From: Actinomycetota bacterium
GTDB lineage: Bacteria > Actinomycetota > Thermoleophilia > Gaiellales > Gaiellaceae
DNA: 34,171 nt
Reading direction: 5' to 3'
NCBI GenBank assembly: GCA_019237315.1
Contig: JAFAHG010000175.1
Coordinates: 1 to 34,171, forward strand
Part shown: positions 17,963 through 27,875 of the stretch, piece by piece
Layout of the letters: every line of letters begins with the position of its first letter
Numbering within the stretch: position 1 is the stretch's first letter
The notes under the pieces: generated by a model
The model's input: only the letters and a program-made list of their open reading frames with translations
What the model was told of the DNA's origin: nothing
Database searches by the model: none
Program-made: the position numbers and the translations under genes

Positions 17963-19092
17963 TTCCGCGCTCGCCGGTTCTCTCGGCACTCGCGCAGTAC
18001 CCGTTCGCGCGCCTCGACGACTGGCGCGCCGAGGCGCGCGCTCGCGGTGTCGACGTGATCGACTTCGGTGTCGGCGACCCGCGCGAGCCGACGCCCGAGT
18101 TCATCCGCGACGCGCTCGCGCAGGGTGTGGCCGACGTCTCGTCGTACCCACGCGCGGTCGGGCTGCCGGAGTACCGCGAGGCCGTCGCCGCGTGGCTCTC
18201 GCGCCGCTTCGGCGTCGAGGTCAACGCAGGGACCGAGATCGTCCCGACCCTCGGGTCGAAGGAGGCGATCTTCTCGTTCGCGCAGGCGGTCGTCGGCGAG
18301 CGCCGTCTCGTCGCAGTGCCGGAGCCTGCGTATCCGGTGTACGAGCGCGGAGCGCTGTTCGCCGGAGCCGAGGTCGTGACGTTGCCACTTGCGGAAGCGA
18401 ACGGCTGGCTGCCGGACCTCGAGTCGTTCGACCGCTGGGACGAGCTCGCGCTCGTCTGGACGTGCTACCCGAACAACCCGACAGGTGCGACCGCTCCGCT
18501 CGCGTTCCTCGACGAGCTCGCAGCGCGTGCGCATGAGCACGGCTTCCTGCTCTGCTCCGACGAGGCGTACTCAGAGCTCTGGTTCGGCGACCCGCCCGTG
18601 TCGGCGTTGCAGGTGCGCGAGCGCGAGAACGTGGTCGTCTTCAACACGCTCTCGAAACGCTCGTCGATGACCGGGTACCGATGCGGCTTCGTCGCCGCGT
18701 CACGCGACGTCTGCGACGCGCTGCGTGCATTCAGGCCGACGCTCGGGACCGCCCCGCAGGAGTTCGTGCAGCGCGCCGGGCTCGCGGCGTACGCGGACGA
18801 GGCGCACGTCGAGGCCGTTCGCTCGGTCTACAGGCGGAAGCGCGAGGTGCTCCTCCCCGCGCTCGAGGCTGCCGGATTCCGCTCGGCGGGCGGCGACGCG
18901 AGCTTCTTCCTCTGGCTCGCGGTCGACGAGCCGTCGGAGAAGGTTGCACGGCGGCTGCTCGAGCGCGGGCTCCTCGTCGCTCCAGGGTCGTTCTTCGGGC
19001 CCGCAGGAGAGGGGTACGTGCGGCTCGCTCTCGTTCCCGACGAGGACGACTGCCGCCGTGCGGCGGCGATCCTCCTAGGATCAGGCGCATGA
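17959..19092 (+). CDS. dapC: Succinyldiaminopimelate transaminase (class I/II aminotransferase)
   Basis: YPNNPTGA, SDEAYSELWF, NTLSKRSSMTGYRCGF (PLP Lys); GTG start overlaps dapE stop. Confidence 0.9.
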   Translation: MIPRSPVLSALAQYPFARLDDWRAEARARGVDVIDFGVGDPREPTPEFIRDALAQGVADVSSYPRAVGLPEYREAVAAWLSRRFGVEVNAGTEIVPTLGSKEAIFSFAQAVVGERRLVAVPEPAYPVYERGALFAGAEVVTLPLAEANGWLPDLESFDRWDELALVWTCYPNNPTGATAPLAFLDELAARAHEHGFLLCSDEAYSELWFGDPPVSALQVRERENVVVFNTLSKRSSMTGYRCGFVAASRDVCDALRAFRPTLGTAPQEFVQRAGLAAYADEAHVEAVRSVYRRKREVLLPALEAAGFRSAGGDASFFLWLAVDEPSEKVARRLLERGLLVAPGSFFGPAGEGYVRLALVPDEDDCRRAAAILLGSGA

Positions 19093-19823
19093 CGACCGAC
19101 GAGACGATCGCCGCGCTCGACCGCGGCGAGATCCGCGTCGCCGAGCCGCAGGGCGACGACTGGGTCGTCCACCCCGAGGTGCAGGAGGCGATCCTCGACT
19201 ACTTCCGGTCGCGGAAGATGGAGCCGCGCGAGGTCGGGCCGTTCGAGTACCACGACAAGATCCCGCTCAAGTCGGGATACGACGCGCTCGGTGTGCGCGT
19301 CGTCCCGCCCGCGGTCGCACGGTACGGAGCATTCCTCTCGCCGGGTGTCGTGTTGATGCCGTCCTACGTGAACATCGGTGCATGGGTTGGCCCGCGCACG
19401 ATGGTCGACACGTGGGCGACGGTGGGGTCGGGTGCGCAGATCGGCGCCGACGTGCACCTCGCGGGCGGCGTCGGGATCGGCGGCGTCCTCGAGCCGCCGG
19501 GTGCCCGCCCCGTCATCGTCGAGGACGGGGCCTTTCTCGGCTCGCGCGTCATCGTCACGGAGGGAGTGCGCATCGGCCGCGAGGCGGTGATCGCCGCGAA
19601 CGTCTCGCTGACGGCGTCGGTTCCGATCATCGACGTCACCGGTCCGGAGCCGGTCGAGTACCGGGGCTACGTGCCGCCGCGCGCGATCGTCGTCCCCGGC
19701 ACGCGGCCGAAGGAGTTTCCCGCCGGGACGTATCAGCTCGCGTGCGCACTGATCATCGGCCGGCGCACCGAGGCGACCGACCTGCGGACGTCGCTGAACG
19801 ACGCGTTACGCGAGATCGACTGA
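19089..19823 (+). CDS. dapD: 2,3,4,5-tetrahydropyridine-2,6-dicarboxylate N-succinyltransferase
   Basis: Left-handed beta-helix hexapeptides; PSYVNIGAWVGPRTMVDTWATVGSGAQIGADVHLAGGVGIGGVLEP. Confidence 0.93.
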   Translation: MTTDETIAALDRGEIRVAEPQGDDWVVHPEVQEAILDYFRSRKMEPREVGPFEYHDKIPLKSGYDALGVRVVPPAVARYGAFLSPGVVLMPSYVNIGAWVGPRTMVDTWATVGSGAQIGADVHLAGGVGIGGVLEPPGARPVIVEDGAFLGSRVIVTEGVRIGREAVIAANVSLTASVPIIDVTGPEPVEYRGYVPPRAIVVPGTRPKEFPAGTYQLACALIIGRRTEATDLRTSLNDALREID

Positions 19824-19824
19824 C

Positions 19825-20223
19825 CTAGGTCGGCCCGGCCGACGCGCGCGTGAGGAGCACGACGGTGATCTTCGCCGCCTGCGCGGGCGTCGCCGAGATC
19901 GCGAAGAAGCAACTCCCCGGAGGACCGGGCGGCAGGACGACGCGCCCCGTCAGCGGCGTCTTCCCCGCCGGGCCGCGGCGGTGCCACTGCGGAGACTCGT
20001 TCCCGCAGTCGGCGGAGTAGTTCGTCGTCGACTGCACGTTCGGGCTCGCGTGCACCTGCACCTCGAGCTGCGACGGGCGGCCGACCGAGGTGTGCAGGTA
20101 GGCGGCCTCGTGCGGCTTGAACGTCTGCTGGACGAGCACGCTCCAGCTCCCGCCGGACGAACCGCCGCAGCCGGCGGCGACGCCGACGAGGGTAAGCGCG
20201 AGGACGGCGGAGAAGACGCGCAC
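19825..20223 (-). CDS. Small secreted lipoprotein
   Basis: GTG start VRVFSAVLALTLVGVAAGCGG lipobox; TAGGAT 8 nt upstream of GTG. Confidence 0.7.
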   Translation of the reverse strand: MRVFSAVLALTLVGVAAGCGGSSGGSWSVLVQQTFKPHEAAYLHTSVGRPSQLEVQVHASPNVQSTTNYSADCGNESPQWHRRGPAGKTPLTGRVVLPPGPPGSCFFAISATPAQAAKITVVLLTRASAGPT

Positions 20224-20248
20224 GGAAGCCAATCCTAGACGGCTCGTT

Positions 20249-20695
20249 TCACTGGCTCGGGGCCGGACGCTCGAGGAGCGTGACCACGACCTCGGCACTC
20301 GCCGGCTTCGTGGCCCGGATGCTCACCGAGCAGAAGAGGCCGTGCGATTCCTGCGACCCGCCCGCGCTCGGGAGCGGGAGCTCGAACGTGAAGGGCGTCC
20401 GCGCTGCGTGCGTCCCTTGCGAGGCGCCGCCACCGCATTGCACCTGGTAATGCGCCTTCGTCGTGACGTTCGGGGTGGCGTTGACGCGGAACTCGATGCG
20501 TTCTGGATTCGACGCGATGCCGTCCGCGCCGGCGGTCGTGGCTCCGCGGTTGTGGCTCCCCTGGCCGAAGACCTCCCAACCCCCACCGGCAGGGCCGCCC
20601 CGGGGCGGCGGCGTGTTCGAGGAGCCGGAACCGCCGCAGCCCGAGAGGAGCGCGACGGCCGCGCAGAGAACGGCGGCCCCTCCCCAGGAACGCAC
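20249..20695 (-). CDS. Small secreted lipoprotein, paralogue of the preceding one
   Basis: MRSWGGAAVLCAAVALLSGCGG lipobox; shared VNATPNV..C and C...I.AT motifs with 19825-20223. Confidence 0.72.
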   Translation of the reverse strand: MRSWGGAAVLCAAVALLSGCGGSGSSNTPPPRGGPAGGGWEVFGQGSHNRGATTAGADGIASNPERIEFRVNATPNVTTKAHYQVQCGGGASQGTHAARTPFTFELPLPSAGGSQESHGLFCSVSIRATKPASAEVVVTLLERPAPSQ

Positions 20696-20704
20696 GCCGG
20701 GATT

Positions 20705-21388
20705 CTAGGCCGGTGCAGCCGGACCGGTCAGGAACGCGCGGTCGCCTTCGAACCGGACGCGGAGCCCGCCTGCCGGGAAGTGGACCGTCGCGTCCGCGAG
20801 GCCGAAAGCCGCGGCGACGGCGACCGCGCTCGTCCCCGACGATCCCGTCTCGCCGACCCCCCGCTCCCAGACGCGCGCCTCGAGCTCGCCGGGGCCCAGC
20901 CGTCGCGCGACCTGGACGTTCGTGCGCTGCGGGAACCGCGAGTGGCGCTCGAGGAGCGGCCCGACGCGCAGGATCTCGGCAGGGTCGCCGTCGACGACCG
21001 CGTGCGGGTTGCCGACGTCGACGGGCGTGAAGGCAATTCCCTCGAGCTCCTCACGCTCACCGACGCGCACCGTGCCGAGGTCCTGCTCGACGAGGTCGTC
21101 GTCGAGGAGGCGCGCGTGGACCTCGCGTGGGCCGACGCGCACGGTCACGTCGCGCGCGCCGGTCTGCGCTGCGAGCCAGCACGCGGCGATCCGCGTGCCG
21201 TTGCCGGACATCTCCGCAAGCGAGCCGTCCGTGTTCCAGATCGCGATCTCGAGCCAGTCGTCACCGCGTGCGCGTACCTCGAGCATCCCGTCGGCGTCGC
21301 CGACGTTCTCGCGCACGAGCTCGGGCGTCAGCTGGTCCTCAGCGACGAGGTAGACGTTCCCTTGCGCCTGCCAGCGCGACGATCTCAT
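20705..21388 (-). CDS. dapF: Diaminopimelate epimerase, Ser/Ser variant
   Basis: WNTDGSLAEMSGNGTR and VWERGVGETGSSGTSAVA align with DapF active-site motifs but carry Ser where Cys is expected. Confidence 0.85.
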   Translation of the reverse strand: MRSSRWQAQGNVYLVAEDQLTPELVRENVGDADGMLEVRARGDDWLEIAIWNTDGSLAEMSGNGTRIAACWLAAQTGARDVTVRVGPREVHARLLDDDLVEQDLGTVRVGEREELEGIAFTPVDVGNPHAVVDGDPAEILRVGPLLERHSRFPQRTNVQVARRLGPGELEARVWERGVGETGSSGTSAVAVAAAFGLADATVHFPAGGLRVRFEGDRAFLTGPAAPA

Positions 21389-22223
21389 CCGCGATGTCCT
21401 CCGGCGATCGGTCTCCGTCGAGGGTAACGACGCCCGGGAAGCGGCGGATCCACTTGCGCTGGTAGCGGGCCAGCCTGCGGGTCGCGCTGACTACCGCTTC
21501 AACCGCCTCGTCCGCCGGCAGCGTCGCGAACTCCTCGAGGCCGAGCACCTTGCGGGCGGTCGGCGACAACGGCCTCGACCAGGCTCTGGCCGCTTCTTCG
21601 GCTGCGCCTTCGGCGAGCATCCGTTTCGCGCGAGCCCGGATGCGATTCTCGAGGCGCGCCGGATCGACGGTGAGCGAGAAGACGATCCCGGGACGGCGCA
21701 GCTCGCCGGCCCACAGCTCGTCGCCCGCGAGCGACGCACCCGCTTCGGCCAACTCGAGCGCACGCACGACGCGGCGCCTGTCGTTCGGGTGGACACGGGC
21801 CGCGGCGTCGGGGTCGTTGCGGGCAAGGAGCTCGTGCGCGGCCTCGGGGCCGAGCTCGTCGTAGGCCTGGGACCACCGCTCGCGCACGCCGGGCGCCGGC
21901 GGCGGCGGGATCTCGAGCGATCCGAGCGCCGCGCGGAAATACAACCCCGGGCCGCCGACGAGAATCGGGATGCGGGCGGCGCCGAGGACCTCGTCGATCG
22001 CGTCGTGCGCGAGGTGCTGGTACTCGCCGACAGAGACCTCGTGTTCGAGCGGAAAGACACCGACGAGCCGCGCCGGGTAGTCGGGAGCGGCAGTGATGAC
22101 CGGCAGGTCGGCGTAGAGCGCGGCGGAGTCGGCCGACACGACCTCTGCGTCGAGCCGCTCGAGGAGCGCGGCGGCGAGCGTCGTCTTCCCGGACGCGGTC
22201 GGTCCGAAGAGCGCGAGGATCAC
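21339..22223 (-). CDS. miaA: tRNA dimethylallyltransferase
   Basis: LFGPTASGKTTLA, EVVSADSAALYADLPV, ILVGGPGLYFRA; GTG start overlaps miaB stop. Confidence 0.95.
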   Translation of the reverse strand: MILALFGPTASGKTTLAAALLERLDAEVVSADSAALYADLPVITAAPDYPARLVGVFPLEHEVSVGEYQHLAHDAIDEVLGAARIPILVGGPGLYFRAALGSLEIPPPPAPGVRERWSQAYDELGPEAAHELLARNDPDAAARVHPNDRRRVVRALELAEAGASLAGDELWAGELRRPGIVFSLTVDPARLENRIRARAKRMLAEGAAEEAARAWSRPLSPTARKVLGLEEFATLPADEAVEAVVSATRRLARYQRKWIRRFPGVVTLDGDRSPEDIADEIVALAGARERLPRR

Positions 22224-23545
22224 GCAGCGACGAGTGCGTGCTGCGTACCGCGGAGCGTCGTCGACGTCGCAGACTCGACCAGCACCGTGACGAGCTCGCC
22301 CGGGCGCGCGTCACCCGCGAAGTTGACCGTCGTGTTGCGGCGGGTGCGGCCGCGCAGGAGCGACGGCTCGGTGCGCGACGGGCCTTCGACGAGCACCTCC
22401 TCGACGCGGCCGACGCGACCGGCGTTGCGTTCGCGTGCGATCCGCTGCGTCAGTTCGACGAGCCGCTCCACGCGCTCGATCTTCAGCTCGTGAGGAACCT
22501 GGTCCGGCATCGTCGCGGCCTCGGTTCCCGCGCGCGGCGAGTACACGAACGTGAACGCGCTGTCGTACCCGACTTCCTCCACGACCTCAAGCGTCGCATT
22601 GAAGTCCTCCTCGGTTTCGCCCGGGAAGCCGACGATGATGTCGGTGCCGATCGCGAGGTCCGGAATCGCGTCGCGTAGACGGGCGACGAGCTCGAGATAC
22701 CGGTCGCGGCCATACGTGCGTCGCATCGCCTTGAGGATGCGCGTCGAGCCGGACTGGAGCGGCAGATGCACCTGCTCGCACACCGCCCCGCACTCGGCCA
22801 TCGCGGCGATGACCGGCTCGCGGAAGTCCTTCGGGTGCGGGCTCGTGAAGCGGATGCGCTCGATGCCGTCGACCGCGTCGCACGCGCGCAGGAGCTCACC
22901 GAACTCGGTGTCGATCCCAGGGGCGAGTTCGCGGCCCCAGGAGTTCACGTTCTGGCCGAGGAGCGTGATCTCGCGGACGCCTTCCGCCGCGAGGCGGGTG
23001 ACCTCGGCGACGATCTCGCCGGGACGGCGGCTCTGCTCTCGGCCACGCACCGATGGGACGATGCAGTACGAGCACACGGAGTTGCAGCCCATCGAGACCT
23101 GCACCCACGCCTGGAAGCTGCGCTCGCGGTGGTGCGGGAGCTCGGCGGCGAAGTCGCGGTCGTCGAGCCCGAAGCGGCCGCGCGCGACGCCGACACCGCC
23201 CGCTCCGAGCCAGTCGGCGAGGTGCGCGATCGAGCCCGGGCCGAACGCGACGTCGACCTGCGGGTAGAGCTCGAAGATCCGCTCACGCTGGGCTTCGGCG
23301 TAGCAGCCGCCGACCGCGATCACGCGGTCGGGGTCGTCGCGCTTGCGCGCCGCGGCCTCGCCGAGGTACGCGGCAAGCTTCGTGTCCGGCTTCTCGCGGA
23401 TCGTGCAGGTGTTGAAGACGACGACGTCGGCGTCGTCGCGCGTGGGTGCTTCGCCGAGCCCCAGGTCCTCGAGCATGCCCTTGATCCGCTCGGAATCGTG
23501 GGCGTTCATCTGGCAGCCGAAGGTCGTGACGTGGTAGCGGCGCAC
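22220..23545 (-). CDS. miaB: tRNA-2-methylthio-N6-dimethylallyladenosine synthase
   Basis: TFGCQMNAHDSERI, NTCTIREKP, VQVSMGCNSVCSYCIVPSVRGREQSR (radical SAM CxxxCxxC). Confidence 0.96.
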   Translation of the reverse strand: MRRYHVTTFGCQMNAHDSERIKGMLEDLGLGEAPTRDDADVVVFNTCTIREKPDTKLAAYLGEAAARKRDDPDRVIAVGGCYAEAQRERIFELYPQVDVAFGPGSIAHLADWLGAGGVGVARGRFGLDDRDFAAELPHHRERSFQAWVQVSMGCNSVCSYCIVPSVRGREQSRRPGEIVAEVTRLAAEGVREITLLGQNVNSWGRELAPGIDTEFGELLRACDAVDGIERIRFTSPHPKDFREPVIAAMAECGAVCEQVHLPLQSGSTRILKAMRRTYGRDRYLELVARLRDAIPDLAIGTDIIVGFPGETEEDFNATLEVVEEVGYDSAFTFVYSPRAGTEAATMPDQVPHELKIERVERLVELTQRIARERNAGRVGRVEEVLVEGPSRTEPSLLRGRTRRNTTVNFAGDARPGELVTVLVESATSTTLRGTQHALVAA

Positions 23546-23565
23546 GTGCCGAAGGGTACCGCCGG

Positions 23566-23970
23566 TCAGCCTGCGTCCCCGAGCGCCTCCTCGACCGCTT
23601 CCGGAGCGAAGCCCTTGCCGACGAGCCGCCGGCCGGTCCGCGGGCTCGCACCGTCCCGCGTGACGATCGCCGCGAGGCGGTCGGCCTCCGGTTCGAGCGA
23701 TGCGAGCGCTGCCTCGGCTTCGGCCCCGCCGACTCCCTGGTGGCGCAGCTCGGCGTCGATCCACGCGTCGCCGTACCCGCGCGCGGCGAGCGCCTCCGCG
23801 CGAGCCGCCGCATAGCGCGCGTCGTCGACGTAGCCTGCGGCGCGCAGGCGCTCGACCGCGGTGCGCGCCTCGTCGGCGTCGTAGCCCTTCCGTTCGAGGT
23901 ACTCGACGAGGTCCGCGCCCGCGCGGTCCCGCCGCGCGAGCGCCGCCGTCGCAGCCTCGAGCGCCGTCAT
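23566..23970 (-). CDS. recX: Regulatory protein RecX
   Basis: LVEYLERKGYDADEARTAVERLRAAGYVDDARYAAARAEALAARGYGDAWIDAELRHQGV; directly after recA. Confidence 0.9.
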   Translation of the reverse strand: MTALEAATAALARRDRAGADLVEYLERKGYDADEARTAVERLRAAGYVDDARYAAARAEALAARGYGDAWIDAELRHQGVGGAEAEAALASLEPEADRLAAIVTRDGASPRTGRRLVGKGFAPEAVEEALGDAG

Positions 23971-23974
23971 CCGT

Positions 23975-25038
<1,064 letters not shown>

Positions 25039-25042
<4 letters not shown>

Positions 25043-25575
25043 CGACCTCCTAGCGACACGGTTTCGAGGACCTCGTACCGGGCCCCACCGGGGCCGAGTC
25101 GAGACATGTAAACAGCGGCGTCGGACGGCACGATCTCGCCGGGCTCCGGCAGGGGTGGCCGAAGCCGGGGACGCTCGCGGAAGCGCAGGACGGTGACGTG
25201 CGGGAGCCACGGCCTGCCCTCGCGCCGGTACAGCCCCGCGGCTTCGAGCCGCTCCTGCACGCGGCCCGCGAGCGCGGTCGCGACGCCTCCCCCGTCGTCG
25301 AGGGTCAGCATCGCCACGCTCCGCGTCTCCCTGTACCCGGCGACCCGAAGGCGCACCGCTCCGGTTTCGGGCGCGGCTTCGCGGAGCGCGGACACGACGC
25401 CGGCGAGGTCGCCGGCAGGACGGTGTCCGAGAAAGGCGAGGGTGACGTGCAGGTCGTGGGCGGGTACGACGCGTCCCCCGCGGAGCTGCCGGGCCTGCCA
25501 CTCGGCGAGGCATCCGGCGACGTCGGCGGGGAGCCGGAGTGCGCAGAAGAGCCGTAGCCGTTCATCGCCGCCCAC
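25039..25575 (-). CDS. thpR: RNA 2',3'-cyclic phosphodiesterase
   Basis: 2H-phosphoesterase motifs LHVTLAFLG and PHVTVLRF; stop overlaps recA start. Confidence 0.9.
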
Positions 25576-25600
25576 GCTAGCGAGGCACGTGCAACGTGTC

Positions 25601-25618
25601 TGTCACGACTCTGTGACA
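25601..25618. promoter_or_regulatory. Inverted repeat TGTCAC-GACTCT-GTGACA upstream of thpR-recA-recX
   Basis: Perfect 6-bp arms at the end of cinA/gap before thpR. Confidence 0.4.
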
Positions 25619-26868
25619 AGTCTGCGCACGAGATGCAGCGCAGCGACCGTTGCGCGGCGGCGGATGCTCTCGCGGTCGCCGCCGTACGAGAAGTCGGCCG
25701 CCAGCTCGCCCGCGGGGCCCGAGGCGTGGAGGTACACGAGGCCCACCGGTTTCTCCGCGGTCGCCCCGCCCTGCCCCGCGATGCCCGTCACCGCGACACC
25801 GATGTCGGCCCCGATCCGTTCCCGCACGCCGCGTGCCATCGCCGCAGCCGTCGCCGCTGAGACCGCGCCGTGTGCGCGCAACACCTCGGCGGGGACGCCG
25901 AGGGCGCTCTCCTTGACCGCGTCTGCATACGAGACGACCGATCCGACGTAGACGTCGCTCGAGCCCGGAACGGACGTCAGCCGCTCGGCGACCATGCCTC
26001 CCGTACACGACTCGGCCGTCGCAAGCGTCCAGCCTCGTGCCCGACACGCGTCGAGCACGACGGCCTCGACCGGTGCCTCGCCGCGCGTGTACAGGAACCC
26101 TTCGACGGGCGGAAGAAGAGCCGCCTCGAGGGCGTCTGCGCGACGCTCGGCTCCCGGCGCGACGACGAGGTCGACGTGGATCTCGAAGTGGCGTGCACAG
26201 ATCGTCGCATCGACCCCGTCGCCGTCCCCACCCGCAGCCTCGAGTGCCGCGGCGACGCTGGACTCGGAGACGCCGTAGAAGCGCAGCGTGCGTCGCTGCG
26301 GCGGCTGCGCGCGTGCGACGACGCTGCGCACGACGTCGAGGTCGAGCGCGCGATGCCAGAGCGCCTGCAGCTCCCCGGGTGGGCCCGGCAGCACGACTGC
26401 GACGCACTCGCCGACGATGAGCGCGAATGCGGGCGCGGTCCCGGCTAGACCGGCGACGACGGCGCCGCGCGGGAGCGTCGCCTGTTTCGTGACGCCCGAG
26501 GCGAAGTCCGCATAGGGACGCCGCAGTCGCTCGGCAACCGCGCGCGAACGGGCTTCGATCTCCCGTTCGACTGCGGCGTCGACCTCGAGCTCGACACCGG
26601 CTGCCCGTGCGAGGAGCTCGACGGTTCGGTCGTCGTGTGTCGGGCCGAGCCCGCCGGACGTGACGAGCACGTCGTAGGCAAGCCCCTCGCGAAGCGCAGC
26701 CTCGAGCTCGTCGGGTGCATCCCCGACGATGGTGATCCGCGCCGGCTCGACGCCGAGTGAGAGCAGCTCGTGGACGAGGAACGGACCGTTGAGATCGCGC
26801 CGGTCGCCCCGGACGAGCTCCGACCCCGTGACGACGACGGCCGCGCGCGGGCTCAGCCGAGATGCCAC
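25603..26868 (-). CDS. cinA: CinA family protein (competence/damage-inducible, nicotinamide-nucleotide amidohydrolase)
   Basis: VTSGGLGPTHDDRTVE, VVLPGPPGEL, TLATAESCTGGMVAERLTSVPGSSDVYVGSVVSYADAVKESALGV; start GTG 26868. Confidence 0.93.
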   Translation of the reverse strand: MASRLSPRAAVVVTGSELVRGDRRDLNGPFLVHELLSLGVEPARITIVGDAPDELEAALREGLAYDVLVTSGGLGPTHDDRTVELLARAAGVELEVDAAVEREIEARSRAVAERLRRPYADFASGVTKQATLPRGAVVAGLAGTAPAFALIVGECVAVVLPGPPGELQALWHRALDLDVVRSVVARAQPPQRRTLRFYGVSESSVAAALEAAGGDGDGVDATICARHFEIHVDLVVAPGAERRADALEAALLPPVEGFLYTRGEAPVEAVVLDACRARGWTLATAESCTGGMVAERLTSVPGSSDVYVGSVVSYADAVKESALGVPAEVLRAHGAVSAATAAAMARGVRERIGADIGVAVTGIAGQGGATAEKPVGLVYLHASGPAGELAADFSYGGDRESIRRRATVAALHLVRRLVTES

Positions 26869-27539
26869 GAGGTCGGCGTCACCGTGACGACGCGCGGCCG
26901 GTAGCCGACGAGCGAGATCTTCTTCCCACGCACGCGGATGACGAGATTCTCGGGCGAGCTCACGTTCACCCAGAAGTGCGTGCCCGCGAACGGCTCGGTC
27001 TGGCCGCGTGCGACCGTGCCTTCGAAGAGCACCGGGCCGGACGCGCTGCCGCGGTGCACCGCGAGGAACGACGAGCCCCGTACCGCCGCGACCGAGAGCG
27101 CCGGCGGTGCGACCGGCGCCGCCTTCTGCTTCACGAGGCGCGGCGTCTGCCGCGTCACGACGTGCGAGCCGGACGAGGTCCACGCGCTGATCACGACGAC
27201 GGTGACGAGGCCGATCGCCGCGACCGCAGCGCCGACGATCGCCGTCTCCAGGCGGCGACTCCGGCGATCGCGTCCCACACTGCGGCTGCGCTCGTGAGCG
27301 TCCCCGATGACGAAGCGCGAGTTGTACTCGTCGACGTACAGCTGCCCGTCGAGCCCGAGATAGTCTGCGTATGTGCGCAGGAAGCCCTTGACGTACGTCG
27401 GCGACGGCAACAGCTCGAACTGCTCGTCTTCGAGCGCGCGGAGGTACTTGCCGCGGACCTTCGTCGCCTGCTCGGCCTGCGCGAACTCGATCCGCCGCCG
27501 CGTCCGCGCCTCGCGCAGGCTGTTGCCGATCTCGAACAC
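26853..27539 (-). CDS. RodZ-like protein (HTH + TM + C-terminal DUF4115-like domain)
   Basis: IGNSLREARTRRRIEFAQAEQATKVRGKYLRALEDEQFELLPSPTYVKGFLRTYADYLGL, then one TM segment. Confidence 0.85.
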   Translation of the reverse strand: MFEIGNSLREARTRRRIEFAQAEQATKVRGKYLRALEDEQFELLPSPTYVKGFLRTYADYLGLDGQLYVDEYNSRFVIGDAHERSRSVGRDRRSRRLETAIVGAAVAAIGLVTVVVISAWTSSGSHVVTRQTPRLVKQKAAPVAPPALSVAAVRGSSFLAVHRGSASGPVLFEGTVARGQTEPFAGTHFWVNVSSPENLVIRVRGKKISLVGYRPRVVTVTPTSWHLG

Positions 27540-27548
27540 GGGTCCAGG

Positions 27549-27875
27549 TTACCCGCGAAGAACGAGCAATCCGTAGAACCCGAGCGCGATCGCGCCCGCC
27601 GTCGCGAGGTAGAGCCCCGCCCAGGCGAGGAGCCGCGCCGACCGGACGAGGCCCGCGCCTGGCCGGGTCACGCTCAGTTCCAGGCGGTAGCGGGCCCTGC
27701 GCACGACCGCGAATGCCGCCAGCCCGAGGACGAATGCGACGGGGACGCCGAACTCCAGCGCACGGAGCAGCGTGAGGCCGTTCCCCGCCCACGACGCCGC
27801 GACTGCGACGGGGATCGTGAGGACCGCGAGCGCCGCGAGGCCGAGGCCCGCGCGGGCGCCGCTACTGCTTGACAT
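27549..27875 (-). CDS. Small membrane protein
   Basis: 108-aa hydrophobic ORF overlapping the end of the upstream permease. Confidence 0.55.
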   Translation of the reverse strand: MSSSSGARAGLGLAALAVLTIPVAVAASWAGNGLTLLRALEFGVPVAFVLGLAAFAVVRRARYRLELSVTRPGAGLVRSARLLAWAGLYLATAGAIALGFYGLLVLRG

